Shown here one piece after another: positions 57,301 through 64,000 of a DNA stretch of 64,000 bases. The translations under genes and the position numbers were made by a program. Location of the stretch: contig NZ_MSCJ01000001.1 in assembly GCF_002954615.1 (NCBI RefSeq), forward strand, positions 1,488,001 to 1,552,000, given 5' to 3'. The notes beneath the pieces were generated by a model that was not told the origin of the DNA, did not search any database, and saw only the letters and a program-made list of their open reading frames with translations. The stretch comes from Photobacterium angustum. GTDB lineage: Bacteria; Pseudomonadota; Gammaproteobacteria; Enterobacterales; Vibrionaceae. How positions within the stretch are numbered: position 1 is the stretch's first letter; every line of letters begins with the position of its first letter.

Positions 57301-58990
57301 TACGCTGCCAACCAACACCTTCCTCATATAACCAATAATAAGGCCCCTGATCGTAATCCACTTTTACGGTCAAATTACCAGCAAGACGATGTTGACCATC
57401 ATGGCTTAATAGCGCGATATCAAATTGAGGTTTAGCATCATAACCGACACTTTTTTGCAGCGGCTTAACACCAGCAATTGGGCTATCTTTCCACACCGTG
57501 TAACGTAAATCCCGTTGTACAGCAGCCCCACCCGTTTCTAATAAACTGAAATTAACGACCGCATTAACTGGGGATTGAATTTTAGCTGCTGAAGGTGTCG
57601 GCAAGACAATCTCTGCTTTCCCTTCAGCTGATAATATTTGCTTATCTAATTGCTGATAACTGCTTACCAATGAAAATCGCTTACCGACTCGATAATCACT
57701 GTATTTACCGCTAAAGCTAGACGTTGGGCTATACATTACTTCAGCAGTAACTTTATTACCTGCCGCTGGGCTACCAAATAAATAGCGTCCACTCAGTCCA
57801 ACCTTGGTTTGACTTCCCGCTATAACAAATTTCGCAGGATCGGTAAAAGTTAAATCCATTCGCTCAGGAACAAACTCTTCTAGTTCGAAAAAATATTGGC
57901 TGATCGGCTTTTGAGCTTCAGGATCGAGCCTTACTTCAACGGTATAGCGCCCCGTACGCCAACTAGATGTAGTGTTCAACTGCTTGGAATAAAAACTAGC
58001 CGCTTGCGGAGAGAGTTGCTCGGATAACACAACATCATTACGTGGATCTAATACCGTTAATGTGATCGGCTGCTCTTTAATCGCCAGACCGTCTTGATCA
58101 CGCAGCAAAATATTTAACGGTAATGATTCACCCGGCTTAACCAAATCACGGTTGCTGTAAATAAACGCTTCATAAGGTTGATAAGCTCGCCCTCCTACTT
58201 TGCTATCCGATAAATCTAAGGGCGCTTCACGCAGAGGTAAAATACCGATCTCTTGTTGTGACTTATGTTGTAATGAAGGAGCGAGTTGGCGTTCTGCTTT
58301 TGTTTTATTGGTACGAGCAATAACGATATCGGTGTTTTTCGCCACAATATCAAAATTAGCTTCACCTTTATGGTCAATGGGTGCTGTTCTAAACAGTTTA
58401 TGGTCGCGATAAATATCGACGTTACCTGAAGTAACAGCTTCACCCGTTGATAAACGTGACACAGAAAAACTCGCTTGGTGGGTATTTAACCTTGCTTGAA
58501 TACCAATATCGGTTAGTAACACATGTTTAACTTTCAGCTCATCAAACGCGCCAGGTGCCTTTAACACCACAACATACCAACCTGAAGGTAAATGATCTGA
58601 AAGAGGGATACGTGCTGCAGTTTGTTGATTTAACTTGCTTGGTGGCAGTGTAAAACGATCAGCATAAACACTTTCATAAGCGTGTTGTAAACGCTCTAAT
58701 CCATAAGGGCCTAGGTTATCTAACAGGTAACTGTCATTTAAAAAGGTGTCGGGATCGGTAATATGTAAAATTTCAACATCAACTTTATCAAGATTCATAA
58801 AGTTAATTGGAATTGATTGGTGTTGAGATTGAGGAACTAAAGGGCCATTACCAATCACTTCCACCATCGGTGGCTGACGAATAGGATCTTTATCTTGATT
58901 AGCGTAAGCGGTACCAGATAACATAAAACTAAAAAATAACGCTATTAAATATAATCCAGCTACCGATCGTTCTGATCCCATTATTCGCAT
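54362..58990 (-). CDS. yfhM: Bacterial alpha-2-macroglobulin with thioester motif
   Basis: A 1542-residue periplasmic protein of the YfhM/ECAM type. After a cleavable signal peptide (LSGTAYANQ) come many MG beta-sandwich domains, an A2M core (YNGEGQLIITTFNDSQVGRS) and the thioester-containing helical domain with CAEQ near residue 1058 (YPYGCAEQTTSKALPYL). The signal lacks the lipobox Cys of E. coli YfhM, so this protein may be soluble or held by other contacts. Such proteins are thought to trap attacking proteases and, with PBP1C, to protect and repair the wall. AAAGGGG precedes the ATG. Confidence 0.94.
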   Translation of the reverse strand: MRIMGSERSVAGLYLIALFFSFMLSGTAYANQDKDPIRQPPMVEVIGNGPLVPQSQHQSIPINFMNLDKVDVEILHITDPDTFLNDSYLLDNLGPYGLERLQHAYESVYADRFTLPPSKLNQQTAARIPLSDHLPSGWYVVVLKAPGAFDELKVKHVLLTDIGIQARLNTHQASFSVSRLSTGEAVTSGNVDIYRDHKLFRTAPIDHKGEANFDIVAKNTDIVIARTNKTKAERQLAPSLQHKSQQEIGILPLREAPLDLSDSKVGGRAYQPYEAFIYSNRDLVKPGESLPLNILLRDQDGLAIKEQPITLTVLDPRNDVVLSEQLSPQAASFYSKQLNTTSSWRTGRYTVEVRLDPEAQKPISQYFFELEEFVPERMDLTFTDPAKFVIAGSQTKVGLSGRYLFGSPAAGNKVTAEVMYSPTSSFSGKYSDYRVGKRFSLVSSYQQLDKQILSAEGKAEIVLPTPSAAKIQSPVNAVVNFSLLETGGAAVQRDLRYTVWKDSPIAGVKPLQKSVGYDAKPQFDIALLSHDGQHRLAGNLTVKVDYDQGPYYWLYEEGVGWQRKKQARWKSISSQTIHVEAGKSHRLSFATKWGQYRITVTDQASKTVTEYQFYAGWYDGYQQIKAKPEHLDIAFDQSRYYAGENIRSAITAPIAGSLLVTLETDKVIWSQRTNVTKGEQDIEIPLPQGLNRHDIYLTATLTGNVDNAPKRYFGIKPVKLNRDARKLSIKATVPPIIRPLTTLDIPITVAGIASEQQNNTWVTVSLVDKGIINLSRFKPQDPFNYFFAQRRYSADVVDLYSRLYDLRPNPFAQSRFGSDSVTRTDNKNDNLVESKTVILMSKPIMVKNGKANAKLAIPDYNGEGQLIITTFNDSQVGRSVSSNKIAAPVVAELSIPRFLVAGDKSSVTVDIHNISGTAQTLSMALSANKGVNLAIALLPAKVTLQDGEHISYNVPFTVDSPIVVNRAEFKLQADSLSQNSNNRIHIDRSWTTPIKSVMPWVYKMHSDLLEPQQKLTVTPSLWQGLDTIPDQLGFAYISQTPMLSVIEQARDLYQYPYGCAEQTTSKALPYLYDLPELTRFKKAAFEQRLKAQGKAPNAEAMPSDRDMVYQAIMNLKPMQTSQGGFSLWPSDGYSSRVNDQPWLTVYVTDFLLRADKKFPNIVPKAMLKRAQDEILEYVKNPTRMKQWAYNQQNADSALTYAAYVLSQQGLIQWSDIDNLGLKLFPSVLSELQLAASYANVGDSDKALALLNNYHAVKRYSSYFQDYGSNLRDSALSVLILQQLKSNSILAQKAAEIQKQLLEQLVAESGDKLWLSTQERGALLQAAILTQTLNKDQQFDVTINGHDQQHTGPFSVPLTEGLTITNHNTKPLYVKLQGEGYQQRNKSESNSDNPLNTLKVNTLSRSVFQLDGKPFTGNTVKVGQRLLVVLNVSLNQRVNEGLLSKMIPAGFVLENPALNQGLDVAALAPNDVTLSSPEHSEYRNDRYVISQSFDKDKTYSFAYLLRAEVPGTFTIPPIYMESMYQPSQHAVYWPKQDMVTIEK

Positions 58991-59249
58991 AACTTTCCCC
59001 TTTAAGAACTACTCAAATCTATGCACTGCATACGGTGTAATTCTATACAGAAAAGCAGATATATTCATCCGAACATCGCTATATGTTTTCTAAAATGTTC
59101 TAAATTTTCTAATAAAATTAATAATATATTTCGCCATGACTTCGTGGCTGGCTGTATATACAGGAAATTGTCCTTTTTATCTTGGTGACATTATCCGTTA
59201 TAATCACTATCACTTATTTAAAGATATTACCTACAGGTGTAGCGACAAT

Positions 59250-59585
59250 ATGGCTAATCAACCTAATTTTACTGATGAAGAATATAAAGCATTCGCGGAA
59301 TTAATGGACTCATACAATCGTACGTTCGCCGTATCTATCACGACATTAGTATTAGCCGTAATTGGTTTTATTATTGCAGAAGTTCAGGTTGGTTATTTAA
59401 TTACTAACAATATTCGTTGGCTGTACGGCTTACTGGTTATGCTCCCTCTTGCTGTTACCTCTATTGGGACGAAATATGACTTTAACCACCTGACTTTTAG
59501 TATGCCTAAAACTATCTTATATAGCGTACTCAATGTTATTGCTCTCATTTCAATTATCGCGATCGTGGTTATGCTTAACAGCTGA
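59250..59585 (+). CDS. Hypothetical small membrane protein
   Basis: A 111-residue protein with a short acidic cytoplasmic N-terminus (NFTDEEYKAFAELMDSYNR) and three membrane segments (about 25-45, 50-68 and 82-106). An AGGT lies upstream of the ATG; the 38 upstream codons in frame look noncoding. No recognised family. Confidence 0.72.
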   Translation: MANQPNFTDEEYKAFAELMDSYNRTFAVSITTLVLAVIGFIIAEVQVGYLITNNIRWLYGLLVMLPLAVTSIGTKYDFNHLTFSMPKTILYSVLNVIALISIIAIVVMLNS

Positions 59586-59620
59586 GTTTATATTGATAAA
59601 TATCGTACAGACAAAAATCT

Positions 59621-59654
59621 CCTTGCTGATAATTTAGCTTTCAGCAAGGTTTTT
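59621..59654 (+). terminator. Terminator after small membrane-protein gene
   Basis: Stem CCTTGCTGA / TCAGCAAGG with an 11-nt loop and five T. Confidence 0.88.
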
Positions 59655-59866
59655 ATTACTTCCTCCCCTTGAGTAATATTAAGCCTAAGAAACTGATTTA
59701 ATTAATGTAAGTAATATTAGTTCATGCCAATAAGCATCATTATTGACAATGAATTCTCTAGAAATTCAACTGACGCTGACATTCACACAAGCCATATCCA
59801 TATCATCAAGCAGAATTTTGAATGATGTATCAGGTTGCATTTATGATCTGATCAGGGAGTTTGTTG

Positions 59867-61669
59867 ATGGCATTTGACTATGGGTCAATTGATTTAGGGC
59901 TTAAAAATCCTTTTAAAACTGAAGGAAAAATAACAGCGGCACGTGGCATTATTGTTATTTGTCTTGGTGCTTATGGATTATTTTCAGCAGCAAAAACGGT
60001 AACGCATAGTACGGTAGCGGGTTGGATAATGATCCTATTTGCTTTAGCTTTACTTATCAGCGGATTAACAACTGCCTACCGTGGTATTTCAGCAACACTT
60101 AAGTATTTTGTTGGCCGTAATCATCCAACATCTTTAGCGCATAATCATAGCAACACATCAGAGCACGCTTTCCAAGAAAATGCTTATGTCGCCTACTCTG
60201 AAGAAACAATTACCGATATGCTCATTGGTCGTAAAAATACGACTTTTGCCGAACCAACTGGGTTTATTGCACATGCATTGCACAGTATTTTCCCTAGCCT
60301 AATCTACATGCCCTACCCTATCCGCAATTTAGCTCAACGTTTATGTGCCGCTTGGACTAATACGATTGTCGCTTTATTGTGTTATGGCTTTATCGCTTTT
60401 ATTTCCCTAACTGGCTTTATTGGCTCACTTGGTAAACAAGTATTTCCTGTTTATTCCGTGGTACTGACATTGGGGTTATTATGCATGTGGATTTTAACCA
60501 GTTTACGACTTAACCGTATGTCGCAAACACGTGTACCTCGTTTATCTAACATTGAATTTATTCGTACTCTGATTGCTGCTGTTGTATTACCCATTGCAAT
60601 AGGGTTAGCACTGAAACTGGCGATGCTTGTTGTTGGGACAACTCGTGTTAGCCATTTTATTAGTTACTTCGCCAACCTACATAATACGATGTTTATCTGT
60701 GCGATTATCATAGGTGCAGCGATTGTCACCATTATTGTGGCACTCATGCTTAATAAGCGTTTATCGCTATCCAACCCAAACGTGGAAGTTTCCGAACTAC
60801 GTGAGAACTGGCAAGAGTCCGTCCACCCAAACGAAGTATTCATCAACCTTGATAATCTTGTTATGGCAAATCGCCGTTATAAAGAGGTGCCTAACCGCGT
60901 TTATAAAGAGCTAAAGCCAACATTAGAAGAACAAGTACAAGCCAAAGGCAGTTTTGCAGGAGAAACACTTCAAGAAGTACAACCAAAGTATAAAGCGATT
61001 GAAGTCGATCAAGCATTAGATAACACTCGAATGTTTAGCTTAATAACTGGCAACCTTCTTCTTATTGGCTCCGCTATTACCGTTTTGTTTGCCGCACTAT
61101 CAATAACAGGCATTGTTACAGGTAGCCACACTGCAACTAAGGTGACACAACTTTTCTTTGTTGCTTGTATTTTAAAAGCACTAGGTAGCATTTTATCTAA
61201 TGCTAGCCATTTGTTTTTTGCTGAAATGCTATTTGAAAGCAATATTATCTATTTAAAAGTAGAGGGTACGTTTACTGAATCAAAAATCTCGACAGGTAAT
61301 AGTATTCACGACTCGACTCGTTCTGAGAATATTTTAGTCCGTTCAAGCCTTACACCCTGGATTATTGTTAGCCGCATTATTAGTAGCTCATTTGCTTCAT
61401 CTGGGACAAATAACCTTGAGCACCCTCGATTTATTTTAGAAATGCACAAAAATGATCGTGAGCTAGAGAGTATCCGAGGTGATTTAGTCAGTTTCTTAAA
61501 AGACAGAGAATCGATAGCGGCCATAACAAGCCAACGTGATTTGATGAACACTTCTCAAATTCATGAAATTAACCAGCAAACTCGCGCAAGCAATATGTCG
61601 ATTAATCATCATGATGAAGAAATAGGTGGTTATATTCATCGTGAATACGAAGAAAAATACCCACAGTAA
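59867..61669 (+). CDS. Large hypothetical polytopic membrane protein
   Basis: A 600-residue protein with about eight membrane segments: two near 25-70, four between 165 and 290, and two near 390-450. These are split by a His/Ser-containing cytoplasmic loop (about 82-160), a charged loop (about 295-385) and a hydrophilic C-terminal domain of about 150 residues. No transporter, kinase or protease motif is evident. The ATG has CAGGGAG seven bases upstream. I do not recognise a family. It has its own terminator and stands alone. Confidence 0.78.
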   Translation: MAFDYGSIDLGLKNPFKTEGKITAARGIIVICLGAYGLFSAAKTVTHSTVAGWIMILFALALLISGLTTAYRGISATLKYFVGRNHPTSLAHNHSNTSEHAFQENAYVAYSEETITDMLIGRKNTTFAEPTGFIAHALHSIFPSLIYMPYPIRNLAQRLCAAWTNTIVALLCYGFIAFISLTGFIGSLGKQVFPVYSVVLTLGLLCMWILTSLRLNRMSQTRVPRLSNIEFIRTLIAAVVLPIAIGLALKLAMLVVGTTRVSHFISYFANLHNTMFICAIIIGAAIVTIIVALMLNKRLSLSNPNVEVSELRENWQESVHPNEVFINLDNLVMANRRYKEVPNRVYKELKPTLEEQVQAKGSFAGETLQEVQPKYKAIEVDQALDNTRMFSLITGNLLLIGSAITVLFAALSITGIVTGSHTATKVTQLFFVACILKALGSILSNASHLFFAEMLFESNIIYLKVEGTFTESKISTGNSIHDSTRSENILVRSSLTPWIIVSRIISSSFASSGTNNLEHPRFILEMHKNDRELESIRGDLVSFLKDRESIAAITSQRDLMNTSQIHEINQQTRASNMSINHHDEEIGGYIHREYEEKYPQ

Positions 61670-61690
61670 TTTTCTATGTTCAATTCATAT

Positions 61691-61726
61691 AAAAAGGAGA
61701 AAGTATTTAATTATTTTCTCCTTTTT
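61691..61726 (+). terminator. Terminator after large membrane-protein gene
   Basis: A perfect 12-bp stem (AAAAAGGAGAAA / TTTCTCCTTTTT) with a T-rich exit. Confidence 0.9.
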
Positions 61727-61912
61727 ATTTTTATTCGTCATGTTTAATTAAATCATAGTCACGCTATACAAAATAATTACGCATTTTTACTCCCGCAATC
61801 CATGCAATATTAGTGTGCATCAAGCTAAAAAATTTATATGACGAACATCACGTTTTATATTTCATTCAACTGCAAGAATATTCGCTCAATACATATAACT
61901 TAACGATAATTA

Positions 61913-63382
61913 ATGAAAAAGATAACGTTACTTTCCGCACTTATTACTTCAGCTATTACTGTACCAGCTTTTGCCTGCACGACCATCTTAGTAGGTAACC
62001 AAGCAACAACTGATGGGTCTTTTATTGTCGCACGTAATGAAGACTATCAAGCCACTAATGCAAAACAGTTTATCTACCATCCCGCTGAAGCTAAACAAAA
62101 AGCTGATTTCAAATCTAACGCCAATGACTTTACTTATCCTGCCGCAGAAAATGCACTGGAATACACTTCATTGTCAGATTTTGACACCCATGGTACCAGT
62201 ATGGGTGAAGCTGGATTTAACTCTGCTGGGATTGGTATGTCTGCAACCGAAACCATTTATAACGGTACTCAAGCACTCGCGGTTGATCCGTACGTAACCA
62301 AAACAGGTATTGGTGAAGATGCGATTGAAAATGTCATTTTGCCACGTGTAAAAACAGCTAAAGAAGGCGTTGAACTGTTAGGTAAGATCATTGAGAAACA
62401 AGGCGCATCTGAAGGCTTTGGTGTTGCCTTCGTCGATAAAACCGGTATTTGGTATTTAGAAACTGGCAGTGGTCACCAATGGATGGCACAAAAGATCCCA
62501 GCCGATAAATATTTCGTTTCTGCGAACCAAGGTCGATTAACTACCTATAAACCGCATAACCCAGATTATTTAGCTTCTCCAACACTAGTTAGCTTTGCCG
62601 AACAACATGCTTTATACACTCCTGTTACAGGAGAGGCTTTCAACTTCCACAAAGCTTACTCGCAAGATACCAAGAATGATCAAACGTACAATTACCCTCG
62701 CGTTTGGACGTTACAACATATGTATACAAAAGGCTTAAATACCAAGATAACGCAAGGTGAGAGTTTCCCTGTCTTTTTAAAACCAAGCCATAAATTATCT
62801 GTTGCAGATGTTGAACAAGGGCTACGAAACCACTATCAAGGTACGTCACACGACCCATACGCGAATAGCAATCCTAAAGAAGCATACCGACCAATATCTG
62901 TATTTAGAACTCAAGAATCACACATATTGCAAGTTCGTCCTAATCTGCCTATCGCTATCGGTGAAACCGAATACATGGCATACGGGATGACAGCACTCAG
63001 CGTTTATATTCCTTACTATCAAGGTATGACAGAGGTGCCTAAAGCATTAACCATTGGCACAGATAAAGCAGACAACCTATCTGCTAACTGGCAATTCCGT
63101 AAGTTACAAACCATTGCCATGACCAACTGGAATGAGTTCTCGCCAATTGTTCAAAAAGCCTATCAACAATTTGAGCAGCAAACGGCCGTTAAGCAACAAG
63201 AGCTTGAAAAGCAGTACCTTGCGATATACAAAAAACAACCTAAACAAGCACAAGCATTAATCAATCAATTCGAACAAAAAACAGTTGATAACGCATTGGC
63301 ATTAACCAATGAATTAACCAATACCTTATTAACAAAAATGACCCATAACACCGATATGCTGTATCACTTTGAAGGCGCATAA
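61913..63382 (+). CDS. Secreted C69-family dipeptidase
   Basis: A 489-residue peptidase. The signal peptide is cleaved at AFA|CTTILVG, exposing Cys22 as the N-terminal nucleophile of the C69/U34 family. Further family stretches are FIVARNEDYQATNAKQFIYH, MGEAGFNSAGIGMSATETIY, and EGFGVAFVDKTGIWYLETGS. Homologues such as PepD of lactic bacteria cleave dipeptides; this one acts in the periplasm or outside. A long Gln-rich helical C-terminus follows the core. Stand-alone gene with a terminator. Confidence 0.9.
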   Translation: MKKITLLSALITSAITVPAFACTTILVGNQATTDGSFIVARNEDYQATNAKQFIYHPAEAKQKADFKSNANDFTYPAAENALEYTSLSDFDTHGTSMGEAGFNSAGIGMSATETIYNGTQALAVDPYVTKTGIGEDAIENVILPRVKTAKEGVELLGKIIEKQGASEGFGVAFVDKTGIWYLETGSGHQWMAQKIPADKYFVSANQGRLTTYKPHNPDYLASPTLVSFAEQHALYTPVTGEAFNFHKAYSQDTKNDQTYNYPRVWTLQHMYTKGLNTKITQGESFPVFLKPSHKLSVADVEQGLRNHYQGTSHDPYANSNPKEAYRPISVFRTQESHILQVRPNLPIAIGETEYMAYGMTALSVYIPYYQGMTEVPKALTIGTDKADNLSANWQFRKLQTIAMTNWNEFSPIVQKAYQQFEQQTAVKQQELEKQYLAIYKKQPKQAQALINQFEQKTVDNALALTNELTNTLLTKMTHNTDMLYHFEGA

Positions 63383-63411
63383 GTTGATAAAACATAATCA
63401 CTAGCAATAAT

Positions 63412-63457
63412 CGAGAGATAACCAAAGGTTATAAAATTAAGGGTTATTTCTCGTTTT
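63412..63457 (+). terminator. Terminator after dipeptidase gene
   Basis: A 12-bp stem with one G-T pair (CGAGAGATAACC / GGTTATTTCTCG) and a T-rich exit. Confidence 0.75.
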
Positions 63458-63551
63458 ATCTTTTCAATGTCGCACTTTGAAACAATATTTATACCTATTC
63501 TTTTTCCGCATCTTATATCATTTGCTCATTCTGTTATGAGCACTCTCGACA

Positions 63552-64000
63552 ATGCGAATACTACTCACCTTTCTTAGCCTTATTGTTCTTGTCTTTATCC
63601 CTTGTTCTGCATTGGCAAAAACAAGTGAGCAACAAGCTCAGATCACCTTAGGCCGCTATTTATTTAATGATGTTCGCTTATCAAAGCTCGGCAATCGCAG
63701 CTGTGGCCTTTGCCATGCTGTCGATCTTGGTTGGACAAATCGATTTAGCAAAGTTCCTGATATCAATGGCAACCCAACAACGCTAAACACGCCAGCATTA
63801 CTTAATGTTGCCCAATATGACCAATTCATGCAAAGTCGCGAAGGATTACAGACACTAGAACAAGCTATTTTGTTGCCTTTATTTGGCACAACCCCAACAG
63901 AAATGGGGATGACAGAGCCGTTATTATTACAACGTTTACAACAAGCGTCTGATATCTATACCCCACTATTTGAAGCCAGTTATCAATCAGCAGATATCAC
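63552..64000 (+). CDS. MauG/cytochrome c peroxidase-like protein, 3'-truncated by window edge
   Basis: The first 149 residues of a gene that runs off the window. A signal peptide (LLTFLSLIVLVFIPCSALA) is followed by ITLGRYLFNDVRLSKLGNRS, the heme motif CGLCH, and LNTPALLNVAQYDQF, then the TPTEMGM loop. This is the N-terminal heme domain of the diheme peroxidase / MauG family. The ATG follows the dipeptidase terminator. Whether the second heme and the active-site residues are intact cannot be seen. Confidence 0.85.
   Translation, partial: MRILLTFLSLIVLVFIPCSALAKTSEQQAQITLGRYLFNDVRLSKLGNRSCGLCHAVDLGWTNRFSKVPDINGNPTTLNTPALLNVAQYDQFMQSREGLQTLEQAILLPLFGTTPTEMGMTEPLLLQRLQQASDIYTPLFEASYQSADI

Overview
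The window is a 64 kb stretch of an AT-rich gammaproteobacterial chromosome. The tandem glycine riboswitch before an alanine/glycine symporter, a NorM of the Vibrio length, the YegD, YeeA, RlmC and AstE homologues, the M66 mucinase-like protease and the thrS-infC-rpmI-rplT/pheST/ihfA block all point to Vibrionaceae. Photobacterium is my best guess, from overall feel and not from a search. Nothing suggests a plasmid, and I found no IS element, integrase, prophage module or CRISPR array.

Layout. 0-3 kb: a truncated gene, two unknown membrane-linked proteins, a YqaB-type phosphatase and a TetR regulator. 3-7.3 kb: a TetR-controlled RND efflux pair whose permease lacks the usual proton-relay residues. 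7.4-11 kb: a J-domain membrane gene broken by one in-frame stop, an AraC-type regulator with a degenerate receiver domain, and a divergent ChiA-like GH18 chitinase with an altered catalytic motif. 11-19 kb: tandem glycine riboswitch and Na+/alanine symporter, a Tat-exported HiPIP, the Hsp70-like YegD, a DsbA-like lipoprotein, a Cache chemoreceptor and a YeeA/FUSC protein. 18.9-32.6 kb (mostly minus strand): rlmC, btuD-btuC, astE, ihfA, pheT-pheS, then a three-gene plus-strand island, then rplT-rpmI-infC-thrS, with infC starting at ATT. 32.8-41.8 kb: yqfB, yniA, a CPXCG protein, riboflavin synthase, a four-gene polyprenyl-linked glycosylation operon (anchored protein, GT2, GtrA, PIG-V-like), norM and a DUF3080 lipoprotein. 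42.4-44 kb: three tandem tRNA-Val(GAC) genes and a TPP riboswitch before thiD. 44-52 kb: a secreted M66 metalloprotease with Ig-like and chitin-binding-type modules, then a second RND pair flanked by a duplicated fragment of the pbpC 3' end. 52-59 kb: pbpC overlapping a thioester alpha-2-macroglobulin gene. 59-64 kb: two unknown membrane proteins, a C69 dipeptidase and the start of a MauG/cytochrome c peroxidase-like gene.

How the parts relate. The two RND pairs and NorM give three export systems but no outer-membrane channel gene is present, so a TolC encoded elsewhere is presumed. The chitinase and the CBM-bearing M66 protease suggest use of chitin or mucin surfaces. Both metabolite riboswitches are followed by hairpins that cover the Shine-Dalgarno of the controlled gene, which points to translational control. 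The observations most worth following are the direct repeats derived from pbpC around the second RND operon, the glycosylation operon between ribC and norM, the nonsense-split J-domain gene, and the chitinase/pseudo-receiver pair.
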